Source: Amycolatopsis acidicola
Lineage (GTDB): Bacteria > Actinomycetota > Actinomycetes > Mycobacteriales > Pseudonocardiaceae
DNA length: 64,000 nt
Direction of reading: 5' to 3'
Assembly (NCBI RefSeq): GCF_007713735.2
Contig: NZ_VMNW02000040.1
Location: forward strand, 1 to 64,000
Part shown: piece by piece, positions 1-8,478 of the stretch
Numbering within the stretch: position 1 is the first letter of the stretch
Layout of the letters: each line of letters begins with the position of its first letter
The notes under the pieces: model-generated
Told to the model about the DNA's origin: nothing
The model's input: the letters and a program-made list of their open reading frames with translations, nothing else
Databases searched by the model: none
Program-made: the position numbers and the translations under genes

Positions 1-2
1 GG

Positions 3-1709
3 TTAGACCGGGATGACCGTGGGCACGATCATCGGGCGGCGGCGGTACGTCTCGGCCACCCAGCGGCCGGTCACCCGGCGGACGGCCTGCGCGATCCGGT
101 GGCTGTCGGTGATGCCCTCGGACTCGGTGCGGGACAGCTCCATCTCCACCAGCGGCAGCACGGCGTCGAGCGCCTTCGGGTCGTCGGAGAAGCCGCGGCC
201 GGAGATCGAGGGCGAACCGACCGCGCGGCCCGTCGCCGAATCGATCACCACGGTGATCGCGATGAACCCGCCCTCGCCGAGCACCAGCCTGTCCGACAGC
301 GTCGACTCGCCGACGTCACCGACCGAAAGCCCGTCCACGTACACGTGCCCGACCTCGACCCGGCCGGTGGCGCGGGCCCGGCCGTCGACCAGGTCGACCA
401 CCACGCCGTCCTCGGCGAGCACCACGTGCTCCGGCGCCACCCCAGTGCGCACCGCCAGCTCACCGTTCGCGCGCAGGTGCCGCCACTCGCCGTGCACCGG
501 CATCACGTTGCTGGGGCGAATAGCGTTGTACAGGAACAAAAGCTCGCCCGCGGACGCGTGCCCGGACACGTGCACCTTCGCGTTGCCCTGGTGCACGACG
601 TTCGCGCCGAGCCGCACCAGGCCGTTGACCACACCGAACACCGCGGTCTCGTTGCCCGGGATCAGCGAGCTGGCCAGCACCACGGTGTCCCCGGCGCGGA
701 TGGAGATCTGCCGGTGTTCGCCGCGCGCCATCCGCGACAGCGCCGAGAGCGGCTCGCCCTGCGAACCGGTCGACACGAACAGCACCTTCGTCTCCGGCAG
801 GTTCACCGCCTGGTCGAGGTCGATCAGGAGCCCCTCGGGGATCTCCAGCAGCCCCAGCTCGGCGGCGATGCCCATGTTGCGGACCATCGAGCGGCCCACG
901 AACGCGACCCGCCTGCCGTGCCGGACCGCCGCGTCGAGCACCTGCTGCACGCGGTGCACGTGGCTGGCGAAACACGCCACGATCACGCGCTGGGTGACCC
1001 GGCCGATCACGTCGTCGAGCACCGGGCCGATGTCGCGCTCCGGCGTGACGAACCCGGGCACCTCGGCGTTGGTGGAGTCGATGCACAGCAGGTCCACGCC
1101 CTCGTCGCCCAGCCGGGAGAACCCGGCGAGGTCGGTGAGGCGCCCGTCGAGGGGCAGCTGGTCGAGCTTGATGTCACCGGTGTGCAGCACGACCCCGGCC
1201 GGGGTGCGGATGGCGACCGCGAGCGCGTCCGGGATGGAGTGGTTGACCGCGAAGAACTCCAGCTCGAACGGGCCCACCGAACGGCGCTCGGATTCGGTCA
1301 CCTCGATCAGCTTCGGCCGCTGCCGGTGCTCGCGGCATTTCGCCTCGAGCAGCGCGAGGGTGAACCGGGATCCGTAGACCGGCAGGTCCGGGCGCAGCCG
1401 CAGCAGGAACGGGACCGCGCCGATGTGGTCCTCGTGCCCGTGGGTGAGCACGAGCGCGTCGATCTCGTCCAGCCTGTCCTCGATGGCGCGGAAGTCCGGC
1501 AGGATCAGGTCGACGCCCGGCTGCGCGTCCTCCGGGAAGAGCACCCCGCAGTCGACGATCAGCAGCCTGCCGCCGAACTCGAAGACGGTCATGTTGCGGC
1601 CCACCTCGCCGATTCCGCCCAGCGCGACTACGCGCAGGGCACCGTCGGCGAGTGCGGGCGGGGTGCTGGTCGGTCCGGGTCCGGCTGGATTCGGGGAAAG
1701 CTGTGTCAC
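3..1709 (-). CDS. rnj: Ribonuclease J
   Basis: Metallo-beta-lactamase/beta-CASP ribonuclease of 568 residues, acting as a 5'-3' exonuclease and endonuclease in mRNA decay and rRNA processing. The zinc motif HGHEDH is at residues 90-95, followed by beta-CASP segments such as STGSQGEP and the late PVHGEWRHL histidine motif. The length is typical for actinobacterial RNase J. The first 25 residues are Pro/Ser/Thr-rich and precede the conserved core, which starts at LRVVALGGIGEVGRN. The GTG start (1707-1709) overlaps the dapA TGA by four bases, so the two genes are probably translationally coupled. The dapA-rnj order is the one known in Mycobacterium. Confidence 0.97.
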   Translation of the reverse strand: MTQLSPNPAGPGPTSTPPALADGALRVVALGGIGEVGRNMTVFEFGGRLLIVDCGVLFPEDAQPGVDLILPDFRAIEDRLDEIDALVLTHGHEDHIGAVPFLLRLRPDLPVYGSRFTLALLEAKCREHRQRPKLIEVTESERRSVGPFELEFFAVNHSIPDALAVAIRTPAGVVLHTGDIKLDQLPLDGRLTDLAGFSRLGDEGVDLLCIDSTNAEVPGFVTPERDIGPVLDDVIGRVTQRVIVACFASHVHRVQQVLDAAVRHGRRVAFVGRSMVRNMGIAAELGLLEIPEGLLIDLDQAVNLPETKVLFVSTGSQGEPLSALSRMARGEHRQISIRAGDTVVLASSLIPGNETAVFGVVNGLVRLGANVVHQGNAKVHVSGHASAGELLFLYNAIRPSNVMPVHGEWRHLRANGELAVRTGVAPEHVVLAEDGVVVDLVDGRARATGRVEVGHVYVDGLSVGDVGESTLSDRLVLGEGGFIAITVVIDSATGRAVGSPSISGRGFSDDPKALDAVLPLVEMELSRTESEGITDSHRIAQAVRRVTGRWVAETYRRRPMIVPTVIPV

Positions 1710-2719
1710 CTAGGAATGGTCCCTACGCTGGTGTGAGTGGTCGGCGAGACGTAGGCCGCCGCCGAGTCCGCTTGCGCGACCCTCGAACTGTGCCAGTCCC
1801 CGCCGCGGGATTCGTCAAGGGGGACCCCGGCCTGGGTGAGGTCCGCGGCGATAGCCTCGACCTGGTCCTCGGTGGCGGGCACCAGCGGCAGCCGCGGGCC
1901 GCCGACCTCGTGGCCGCGCAGCGCGAGGGCCGTCTTGGAGAACACCACGCCGCCGACCCGGGACATCGCCCGGAACACCGGCAGCATGGCGCGGTGGTTG
2001 GTGCGCGCGGTGGAGGTGTCCCCGTCTTCGTAGGCCTCGATCATCGCGCGGATCCGGCCCGCGACGACGTGCCCGATCACGCTCACCACGCCGGTGGCGC
2101 CCACGGACAGCCACGGCAGGTTCAGCGCGTCGTCACCGGAGTAGTAGGCCAGATGCGTGTTCGCGATGACCTCGCTGCCCGCCAGCAGATCGCCCTTCGC
2201 GTCCTTGACCGCGAGGATCCGCGGGTGCTCGGCGAGCCGGCGCAGGGTGTCGACCTCGATCGGCACGATCGAGCGCGGCGGGATGTCGTAGAGCATCACC
2301 GGCAGCCCGGTCGCGTCCGCGACCGTGGTGAAATGCGCCTGGATCCCGGCCTGGGACGGGCGCGAGTAGTACGGGGTGACCAGCAGGACGCCGTGCGCGC
2401 CGGCCTTTTCGGCCTGCTGCACCAGTTCCACGCTGTGCGCCGTGTTGTAGGTGCCGGCACCGGCGACGACCGTCGCGCGGTCACCGACCGCTTCGACCAC
2501 GGCGCGGATGACGTCGGCCTTCTCGGCGTCGGTCGTGGTCGGGCTCTCGCCGGTGGTGCCGTTGAGCACGAGGCCGTCGTTGCCCAGGTCCACGAGGTGC
2601 TCGGCGAGCTCCTGCGCCCGCTTCAGGTCCACCGCGCCCTGGGCGTCGAAGGGGGTGACCATCGCGGTGAGCACGCGCCCGAACGGCCTGCCGGGGGCTG
2701 CGGTAGGTGGAGTGGACAT
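1706..2719 (-). CDS. dapA: 4-hydroxy-tetrahydrodipicolinate synthase
   Basis: Condenses pyruvate with aspartate semialdehyde, the first committed step to meso-diaminopimelate and lysine. The GTTGES motif is at residues 54-59, the catalytic tyrosine in MLYDIP near 144, and the Schiff-base lysine in LAVKDAKGD at 172. The ATG at 2719 was chosen because the family N-terminus (PFGRVLTAMVTPF) begins 12 residues later. The protein has 337 residues, about 35 more than usual, owing to a Ser/Arg/Thr-rich C-terminal tail of no known domain that runs into the start of rnj (GTGA overlap). The partner gene dapB is about 23 kb away in this window. Confidence 0.97.
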   Translation of the reverse strand: MSTPPTAAPGRPFGRVLTAMVTPFDAQGAVDLKRAQELAEHLVDLGNDGLVLNGTTGESPTTTDAEKADVIRAVVEAVGDRATVVAGAGTYNTAHSVELVQQAEKAGAHGVLLVTPYYSRPSQAGIQAHFTTVADATGLPVMLYDIPPRSIVPIEVDTLRRLAEHPRILAVKDAKGDLLAGSEVIANTHLAYYSGDDALNLPWLSVGATGVVSVIGHVVAGRIRAMIEAYEDGDTSTARTNHRAMLPVFRAMSRVGGVVFSKTALALRGHEVGGPRLPLVPATEDQVEAIAADLTQAGVPLDESRGGDWHSSRVAQADSAAAYVSPTTHTSVGTIPR

Positions 2720-2848
2720 GCTCTGACGGTACCTCGTTCGGGCCGGATTCTCCGCGACGACCTGCCGCAACGGCACGATCCACAGGCGGAGCACGCGGCG
2801 GGCCGGAGAATCCCGCGTGCCGGTGCCGCGTGACCGGAACTTATCCCG
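2720..2848 (-). other. dapA leader with long-range inverted repeat
   Basis: A 129-base gap between the kinase stop codon and the dapA ATG. It contains a perfect 10-base inverted repeat, GGATTCTCCG at 2745-2754 and CGGAGAATCC at 2804-2813, each preceded on the plus strand by GGGCC or GGCC. In the minus-strand transcript it could form a stem with a loop of about 49 bases ending some 25 bases before the dapA ATG. It could be a kinase-operon terminator or a dapA leader structure; it does not look like a lysine riboswitch. Confidence 0.35.
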
Positions 2849-4342
2849 CTATTTCACGCTGTAGGCCACGCCCTCCGTCAGCTGCGCGGAGTCCTGCCGG
2901 GTGACGGCGCAGTAGGCCGACCGGTACGGGGTTTCGTAGGTGTCGACCGGCGTGTCCCACAGCTGCTGGGTCGGGATGAGCGCGCGGAAGTTCAGCGTGG
3001 GCCTGGCCTTCCCGTCGACCATGTTCGAGTGGAACGTCATCGTGCACCGGGCCTGGGCGAAGCGGGCGAGCGCGTCCACGCCCGGATAAGCCGCCGCGTC
3101 CGGGTCGGAACCGCTGGTACTGCCACCGAAAACCGTGAAGGTGTCGTAGACCTCGAAGTCGTGCGCCTTGGCGCAGTCGAGCCCGTTGTCGCTGGAGATG
3201 TTGTAGCCCGGGGTGAGCCTGCCGTTGTAGCAGGAGTACGAGGAGGTCGGGCTGAACGACGCCAGATCGCCCCCGTCGCCGTAGGTCAGCGTGGGCAGCA
3301 TCGCCGGGTCCGTCGTGGACTTCGGCGTGCCCCACCAGTCCCCGAGCGCGAACCCGCCGGCCAGCAGCAGCACCGCGGCCACCGCGCCGAGTGAGACGAA
3401 AAGCTTGCGCCGCCCGGGATTCGCCGGCTGCACGGGCGCCTGCATGGTCGGCAGCGGGCCCGACCACAACGCGGTGTGCCCGCCCGGCGGCGTGTGCTGG
3501 CCGGCCGGCGTCGCGGCCATGCCGAGCAGCTGATGCGCCTGCGCGGCACTGATCCGGCCGTCCGGGCTGGCCACCAGCAGACCCATGATCGCCGACGCGA
3601 GCGGCCCCTGAATCCTTGTCAGGTAAGGGATTTCGTTCATGATCGCGTGCAGCGTCGCCGCCGTGGTGGGCCGTTCGAAAGCGAGCACGCCCTCGACCGC
3701 GAAGTACAGCGTCGCGCCCAGCGACCACAGATCCGAGGCGGGCAGCGCTTCCTTGCCCGCGACGCGTTCCGGCGCCATGAACGCCGGGGAGCCGACGATC
3801 ATCCCGCTGGTGGTCAGCCGCGGGTCGTCGACGGCCTGCGCGATCCCGAAGTCGGTGAGCTTCACGCGGCCGTTGGCGGCGACCATGATGTTGCCCGGCT
3901 TGACATCGCGGTGCACGATCCCGGCTTCGTGCGCGGCCTGCAGCGCGGTGAGCACCTGCTGCCCGATCGACGCCGCCTGCGCCGGGGGCAGTGGGCCGTT
4001 GCGCCGCACCAGTTCCGACAGCGTCGGCGCCTCGACGAGCTCCATCACGATGAATGTGCCGCCGTCCTCGGAGACGACGTCGAAGACCGTGACCACCGCC
4101 GGGTCGTTAAGCCTGCCCCCGGTGCGTACCTCGCGCAGCACGCGTTCGGCGCGGACCGAATCCTCCGCGCCGTCGGGCAGCTGCAGTTCCTTGATCGCGA
4201 CCTGCCGCCCGATCACCCGGTCCTCGCCGCGCCAGACCACGCCCATCCCGCCGCGGCCGATCTCGGCCAGCAAGGCGTACCGCCCCGCGATGATCCGGGG
4301 CGTGGGCGTGTTCGCCCGTTGCGTCGTCTGTTCGTTGGTCAC
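2849..4342 (-). CDS. Membrane Ser/Thr protein kinase with septum-formation-like ectodomain
   Basis: Hanks-type kinase of 497 residues. The glycine loop IGRGGMGVVW is at 28-37, the catalytic lysine in VAIKEL at 51, HRDVKPGN at 144-151, DFG at 164-166 and MAPERV at 189-194. After a Pro/Gly-rich linker, one transmembrane helix (about 313-334) leads to an extracellular domain with four cysteines (371, 390, 433, 478) and the segment DCAKAHDFEV, which resembles the actinobacterial septum-formation domain. There are no PASTA repeats. The GTG at 4342 is preferred over an upstream in-frame start because GGGAGGG lies upstream and the conserved core follows soon after. It probably senses an envelope signal, but its substrate cannot be read from the sequence. 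Confidence 0.92.
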   Translation of the reverse strand: MTNEQTTQRANTPTPRIIAGRYALLAEIGRGGMGVVWRGEDRVIGRQVAIKELQLPDGAEDSVRAERVLREVRTGGRLNDPAVVTVFDVVSEDGGTFIVMELVEAPTLSELVRRNGPLPPAQAASIGQQVLTALQAAHEAGIVHRDVKPGNIMVAANGRVKLTDFGIAQAVDDPRLTTSGMIVGSPAFMAPERVAGKEALPASDLWSLGATLYFAVEGVLAFERPTTAATLHAIMNEIPYLTRIQGPLASAIMGLLVASPDGRISAAQAHQLLGMAATPAGQHTPPGGHTALWSGPLPTMQAPVQPANPGRRKLFVSLGAVAAVLLLAGGFALGDWWGTPKSTTDPAMLPTLTYGDGGDLASFSPTSSYSCYNGRLTPGYNISSDNGLDCAKAHDFEVYDTFTVFGGSTSGSDPDAAAYPGVDALARFAQARCTMTFHSNMVDGKARPTLNFRALIPTQQLWDTPVDTYETPYRSAYCAVTRQDSAQLTEGVAYSVK

Positions 4343-4420
4343 CTGGCCGGGCCCTCCCTCGGTGCGGACTGGACGGATGCTAGTCCGACCCCGCACGCGT
4401 CCGGGCGGTTCCTCGGGAAT

Positions 4421-5659
4421 TCAGCCGGCGAACGTGAGCCAGAGCAGCACCACGTTGAGCACCACGACGATCCCGGCGACGGCCCACGCCAGCACCGTGG
4501 TGACCCGGTGGTTGACCGCGTCACCGAGCAGGCCGCGGTCGCTGGTCAGGCGGACCAGCGGGATCAGCGCGAACGGGATGCCGAACGAGAGCACCACCTG
4601 TGACACCACGAGCGCGCGGGACGGGTCCGCGCCCAGCGCGAGCACGACGATCGCCGGGGCGAGCGTGATCAGCCGGCGCAGCAGGATGGGAATGCGTTTG
4701 CGCAGCAGGCCCTGCATGATCATCGCGCCGGCGTAGGCGCCGACCGAGGTCGAGGCGAGCCCGGAAGCGAGCAGTCCCAGCGCGAACAGCAACGCGACGC
4801 CACTCCCCAGCGCCTGGCCGACCGCGGTGTGCACGCCCTCGATCGAATCCACGCCCGCCACGCCTTGGAGATTGGTGGCCGCGAGCAGCAGCATCGACAG
4901 GTTCACCGCGCCCGCGAGCAGCATCGCGAGCCCGACGTCGACGCGGGTGATCTTCAGCAGCCGCTTGAGCCTGCCGCCCTCGGGATGCCCGTGCCTGTCG
5001 CGCGCCAGCCCGGAGTGCAGGTACACCGCGTGCGGCATGACCGTCGCGCCGAGCATGGCCGCCGCGATGAGCACGCTCTCGCTGCCCTGGAACCTCGGCA
5101 GCAGCCCGCCCGCGACGCCGGCGGCGTCCGGCGGTTCGACGAACACACTGGCCAGGAAACCGATCGCGATGACGGCCAGCAGCCCGGTGATCACCCGCTC
5201 GAACGGCCGCTGCCCGCCCTTGTCCTGCACCACCAGCAGGCCCATCGACACCACGCCGGTGATCACGCCACCGGCCAGCAAAGGCAGCCGGAACAACAGG
5301 TTCAGCGCGATCGCGCCGCCCACGACCTCGGCGAGGTCGGTGGCCACCGCGACCAGTTCCGCCTGCGCCCAGTAGGCCAGCCGCCCGGCGCGCGGCGTCC
5401 GCTCGCGCATCGCCTCGGGCAGTGACATGCCGGTGACCAGGCCGAGTTTCGCGGACAGGTACTGCACGAGCGCGGCCATCAGGTTGGCCGCCACGATCAC
5501 CCAGACCAGCAGGTACCCGAACTGGGCGCCGGCGCTGACGTTCGCCGCGACGTTGCCGGGGTCGACGTACGCGATCGCCGCCACGAAGGCGGGCCCGAGC
5601 AGCGCCCCGCCGGCGCGGACACGCGCCAGCTTGGGGCGGGCCGCCTCCGTCAGTGCCAT
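4421..5659 (-). CDS. mntH: Nramp-family Mn2+/Fe2+ transporter
   Basis: Proton-coupled divalent metal importer of 412 residues with about 11 hydrophobic segments. The metal-binding DPGN motif of helix 1 is at residues 33-36 and the helix 6 motif MPHAVYLHS is present near residue 210, so the two canonical metal-site helices are intact. The start is ATG at 5659. It stands alone in its own transcription unit, and a 16-base palindrome 45 bases upstream (5704-5719) is a likely metalloregulator site. Manganese is the usual substrate in this family; the exact metal is inferred. Confidence 0.95.
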   Translation of the reverse strand: MALTEAARPKLARVRAGGALLGPAFVAAIAYVDPGNVAANVSAGAQFGYLLVWVIVAANLMAALVQYLSAKLGLVTGMSLPEAMRERTPRAGRLAYWAQAELVAVATDLAEVVGGAIALNLLFRLPLLAGGVITGVVSMGLLVVQDKGGQRPFERVITGLLAVIAIGFLASVFVEPPDAAGVAGGLLPRFQGSESVLIAAAMLGATVMPHAVYLHSGLARDRHGHPEGGRLKRLLKITRVDVGLAMLLAGAVNLSMLLLAATNLQGVAGVDSIEGVHTAVGQALGSGVALLFALGLLASGLASTSVGAYAGAMIMQGLLRKRIPILLRRLITLAPAIVVLALGADPSRALVVSQVVLSFGIPFALIPLVRLTSDRGLLGDAVNHRVTTVLAWAVAGIVVVLNVVLLWLTFAG

Positions 5660-5703
5660 CGGACCACCTCTCGCCGCACGGTGTCGCCGGACCCAACTTG
5701 AAT

Positions 5704-5719
5704 GTTAGGTGGACCGAAC
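5704..5719. promoter_or_regulatory. Palindromic operator candidate upstream of mntH
   Basis: GTTAGGT-GG-ACCGAAC: the seven-base arms pair with one mismatch. The site is 45 bases upstream of the mntH ATG, where a promoter is expected. The size and GTTAGGT half-site recall DtxR/MntR-type boxes of actinobacteria, but the regulator is not encoded nearby. AACTT occurs just before and inside the right edge of the site. Confidence 0.45.
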
Positions 5720-5760
5720 TTCCCTGTACAGCGTGCCCGGTGTGGCCTTGCTCGCGAATT

Positions 5761-6153
5761 TCAGCCCGGGAGGGCCACCTCGTGCCCGGCCCCGCGCAGC
5801 GCGTTGACCGCACGCTCCAGGTCCGCCCGCTTCACCAGCACGTGATCGGTGTCGAACGTGGAGAGCGTGAACAGCGCGACCCCGGCCGCGGCCAGCTCGT
5901 TGGCCAGCGCCGCGATGATGCCGGTGAGCTGGAACGCCAGCGGGCCGCGCACGGTCAGCAGCCGCCAGCCCGCCTCGACCCTCGCGCCCTCGGGCTCGTC
6001 ACCGGAGGCGCAGATGACCGACAGCTCGGCGAGGGTGCGGGTGACCGAGACGAACCCCGGCCGCTCCAGCAGCGCGGCCGGAACCGGGGCGTCCGGCTCC
6101 AGCCTGGCGACCGTGTACTCCCCCGGCTGAACGTCGATGGCGAGCCGTTTCAC
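5761..6153 (-). CDS. ACT-domain-like protein coupled to thyX
   Basis: A soluble protein of 130 residues. Two short ACT-like modules can be traced: about 10-50 (GEYTVARL to FVSVTRTLAELSVICA) and 62-125 (WRLLTVRGPLAFQLTGIIAA onward, then LFTLSTFDTDHVLVK). ACT repeats usually bind amino acids and regulate metabolism; the ligand here is unknown. The GTG start at 6153 overlaps the thyX stop codon by four bases, so it is translated from the thyX message. It has no enzymatic domain of its own. Confidence 0.85.
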   Translation of the reverse strand: MKRLAIDVQPGEYTVARLEPDAPVPAALLERPGFVSVTRTLAELSVICASGDEPEGARVEAGWRLLTVRGPLAFQLTGIIAALANELAAAGVALFTLSTFDTDHVLVKRADLERAVNALRGAGHEVALPG

Positions 6154-6902
6154 CCCTCGAGCACCTTCGGGCTGGAGGCGATCTCGGTGCCGTCGGGCAG
6201 GGTCGAGATGGTGAAGTCGGCGAACACGTTTTCGGCGGCCTTTTGCAGCTGCCGCAAGCATTCCACGGCCAGCGCGCGGATCTCCACGTCGGCGTGCTCG
6301 GTGGCGCGCATGGCGATGAAGTGACGCCAGGCGCGGTAGTTCCCGGTGACGACGATGCGGGTCTCGGTGGCGTTGGGCAGCACCGCGCGGGCGGCCTGGC
6401 GGGCCTGCTTGCGACGCAGCGTGGCGCTGGGCGCGTCGTCGAACTTCTGCTCCAGCCCGGCGAGCAGCTCGGTGTACGCGTCCACACTCGCCTGCGCGGC
6501 CTTGAGGAACTTCTCGTGCAGCTCGGGATCCTGCGCGATGACGTCGGGCTCGACGAAGGCCGCGTTGCGCTCGGGGACGTAGCGCTGGGAAAGCTGCGAG
6601 AACGAGAAGTGCCGGTGGCGGATCAGCTCGTGGGTGAGCGAGCGGGAGATCCCGGTGATGTAGAAGCTGACCGAACCGTGCTCGAGCACCGAAAGGTGGC
6701 CGACCTCGATGATGTGGTCGACGTAGCCCGCGTTGGTCGCGGTCTTCGGGTTGGGTTTCTTCCAGGACTGGTAGCAGGCCCGGCCGGCGAACTCGGCCAG
6801 CGCCTGGCCGCCGTCCGCGTCGGTGGACCAGGGCACGTCCTCCGGCGGGAAGAACTCCGTCTTCGCGATCAACTGCACCTTGGGCGAAACCGTCTCGGCC
6901 AC
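6150..6902 (-). CDS. thyX: Flavin-dependent thymidylate synthase ThyX
   Basis: Makes dTMP from dUMP using methylene-tetrahydrofolate, FAD and NADPH. The ThyX signature RHRHFSFSQLSQRY is at residues 95-109. The GTG at 6902 gives 250 residues, the usual family length, and is preceded by AAGGAG at eight bases; an upstream in-frame extension is poor in conserved sequence. The location next to dapA and rnj, here separated by a kinase and mntH, is the mycobacterial arrangement. It is divergent from the ribbon-helix-helix gene at 7028. Confidence 0.97.
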   Translation of the reverse strand: MAETVSPKVQLIAKTEFFPPEDVPWSTDADGGQALAEFAGRACYQSWKKPNPKTATNAGYVDHIIEVGHLSVLEHGSVSFYITGISRSLTHELIRHRHFSFSQLSQRYVPERNAAFVEPDVIAQDPELHEKFLKAAQASVDAYTELLAGLEQKFDDAPSATLRRKQARQAARAVLPNATETRIVVTGNYRAWRHFIAMRATEHADVEIRALAVECLRQLQKAAENVFADFTISTLPDGTEIASSPKVLEG

Positions 6903-6992
6903 CTTCGCGCTCCTTCCCCTCTGCGACTCCAGGCAGCGTAACGGGAGCCTCCGACGGTTTCGGCGAAGACGCCCCGGCACCAACCCGACGCC

Positions 6993-7028
6993 TTGACTGA
7001 CACCACATGTGACGTCATAGTGGTGTCA
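6993..7028 (+). promoter_or_regulatory. Leaderless promoter with inverted-repeat operator
   Basis: TTGACT (6993-6998), 17 bases, CATAGT (7016-7021), then six bases to the ATG at 7028, so transcription would begin at or next to the A of the start codon; no ribosome-binding site is present. Over this promoter lies a perfect inverted repeat, GACACCAC (6999-7006) and GTGGTGTC (7020-7027), with TGACGTCA between the arms. The repeat fills the -35/-10 spacer and the start site, as expected for a repressor operator, probably of the ribbon-helix-helix protein it precedes. Confidence 0.7.
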
Positions 7029-7558
7029 TGGATTTGACGCCGTACATCACCAGCCTCCGCGAGGACCTCGCCGCCACGGCTTCGGCCGGCGACGAGAACA
7101 CCCGGCGGACCGCGGCCGTGCTCTCCGCGGCGCTGGAGCCGGCGGTGCGGCTGGCGCTGATGAACGCGCTCGCCGACCTCGCCGCCGAGGTCACCACGCA
7201 TCTGCCCGGGCACGTCGTGGAGGTCCGGCTCGACGGCCGGGACGTCCGCGTCGTCGTCACGGGGTCGCCGGAGGCCGCGCCGGAGCCGGGGCAGGCCCCG
7301 CCGCCACCGCCTCCGCCGCCTGCTCCCCCGAATCCGGGCGAGGGCGGGGACATCGCCCGCATGACGCTGCGGATGGTCGAACAGATCAAGGGACAGGCCG
7401 AGCAGGCCGCCGCCGCGCAGGGGGTTTCGCTGAACACGTTCATTTCGCAGGCGGTGCAGGGCGCGCTCGGTGGCGCCCAGTTCCACGGCAAGGGCGCGGG
7501 TAAGGCCAAGCCCGGCCGCAGCACCGACTCCCATCTGCACGGCTGGGTGAAGGGATGA
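7028..7558 (+). CDS. HicB-like ribbon-helix-helix DNA-binding protein
   Basis: Protein of 176 residues in three parts. An N-terminal helical region (1-60) and a short beta segment (VVEVRLDGRDVRVVVTG) come first, then a proline run with eight consecutive prolines (about 95-102), then a C-terminal ribbon-helix-helix region (IARMTLRMVEQIK to VSLNTFISQAVQGAL, about 115-155) of the HicB/Arc type. There is no HicA toxin gene beside it. It starts at a leaderless promoter carrying a 29-base inverted repeat, so autorepression is likely. Its stop overlaps the next ATG (ATGA), coupling it to the DUF4097 gene. Confidence 0.85.
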   Translation: MDLTPYITSLREDLAATASAGDENTRRTAAVLSAALEPAVRLALMNALADLAAEVTTHLPGHVVEVRLDGRDVRVVVTGSPEAAPEPGQAPPPPPPPPAPPNPGEGGDIARMTLRMVEQIKGQAEQAAAAQGVSLNTFISQAVQGALGGAQFHGKGAGKAKPGRSTDSHLHGWVKG

Positions 7559-8460
7559 CCATGACCGAGCAACCGGGGGAACTGGCGCAGCACCAGGTGT
7601 TCCCCGTCGACGGGCCGGTGGATCTGGACGTGAGCGTGCTGCTCGGCCGGATCACCGTGGAGCTCGTGCCGGACGCCACCGAAGTCGGCGTCGAGGTGCG
7701 GCACGAGCCCGATGTCCGTGAGCCGTGGGCGCAGGGCATGACGAACCTGCTGAACTGGGTCACCGAACGGTTCGGGGACCAGTTCGGGGAGTTCAGCGGG
7801 TCCGCGGCCGAGGCGGTGCAGCAGACGCGGGTGGAGCAGACCGGCGGCCGCATCGTCGTCCGGGCGCCGAAAGCCTTGCCACTGCGCAACATTCCGCTCG
7901 GCGTGGTGGTGCGCGCGCCCGCCGGTTCACGGCTGGAGGCGCGCGCGGGTTCGGCCGATGTCACGGTCACCGGCGCCTGCGGGCGCGCGGACGTGCTGAC
8001 CGGCGCGGGTGAGGTGAAGGTGGAGCGCACCGACGGCGCCGCGGTCGTGCGCACCGGCTCCGGCGCGATCCGGCTCGGCCCGACGCTGGGCGGGCTGCAG
8101 CTGCGCACCGGAAGTGGTGACGTGGAGGCGTCTTCGCTGTCCGGCTCGTCGACGGTGGCCACCGGCACCGGCGATGTGTGGCTGGGCGTGACCTCCGGCG
8201 AGATCATGGCGCGCAGCGGCAGCGGCGACCTGTCGGTGGCCGAAGCGGCCGCCGGATCGCTCGAACTGATCACCGGCTCCGGCGAGATCCGGGTCGGCGT
8301 GCGGCCGGGCGTGACCGCCGAAGTGGACCTGACTTCCAGTAGTGGCAAGGTTTCCAGCGAACTGGACGTGGCGCTCGAAGAGCCGGAGGGCGAGGTGCCG
8401 CTGCACGTCCGCGGCCGCACCGGCTCCGGCGCCGCGGTGATCACCCGCGCACCCCAGTAG
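7555..8460 (+). CDS. DUF4097-type beta-repeat protein
   Basis: Protein of 301 residues dominated by short repeating beta strands with Gly-Ser-Gly turns (RTGSGAIRL, RTGSGDVEA, GTGDVWLGV, RSGSGDLSV, ITGSGEIRV, TSSSGKVSS), the pattern of the DUF4097 family, predicted to form a right-handed beta-solenoid. No signal peptide or transmembrane segment is visible, so it is probably cytoplasmic. The biochemical role of the family is unknown. It overlaps the upstream regulator by four bases; a second ATG at 7561 is an alternative start. A strong hairpin follows the stop codon. Confidence 0.85.
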   Translation: MTMTEQPGELAQHQVFPVDGPVDLDVSVLLGRITVELVPDATEVGVEVRHEPDVREPWAQGMTNLLNWVTERFGDQFGEFSGSAAEAVQQTRVEQTGGRIVVRAPKALPLRNIPLGVVVRAPAGSRLEARAGSADVTVTGACGRADVLTGAGEVKVERTDGAAVVRTGSGAIRLGPTLGGLQLRTGSGDVEASSLSGSSTVATGTGDVWLGVTSGEIMARSGSGDLSVAEAAAGSLELITGSGEIRVGVRPGVTAEVDLTSSSGKVSSELDVALEEPEGEVPLHVRGRTGSGAAVITRAPQ

Positions 8461-8478
8461 CGCGGCGCCCAGGGGGTA

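Noticed and set aside
99..1736. Long plus-strand open frame opposite rnj
   Set aside because: Shadow of RNase J; low-complexity product rich in His, Arg, Gln and Val.
7291..7332. Short GC-rich tandem repeat resembling a microsatellite or CRISPR unit
   Set aside because: It encodes an in-frame proline linker between two domains of the ribbon-helix-helix protein; there are no spacers.
7028..8460. Classical HicA/HicB toxin-antitoxin pair
   Set aside because: Only the HicB-like half is present; the partner is a DUF4097 protein, not a HicA fold.
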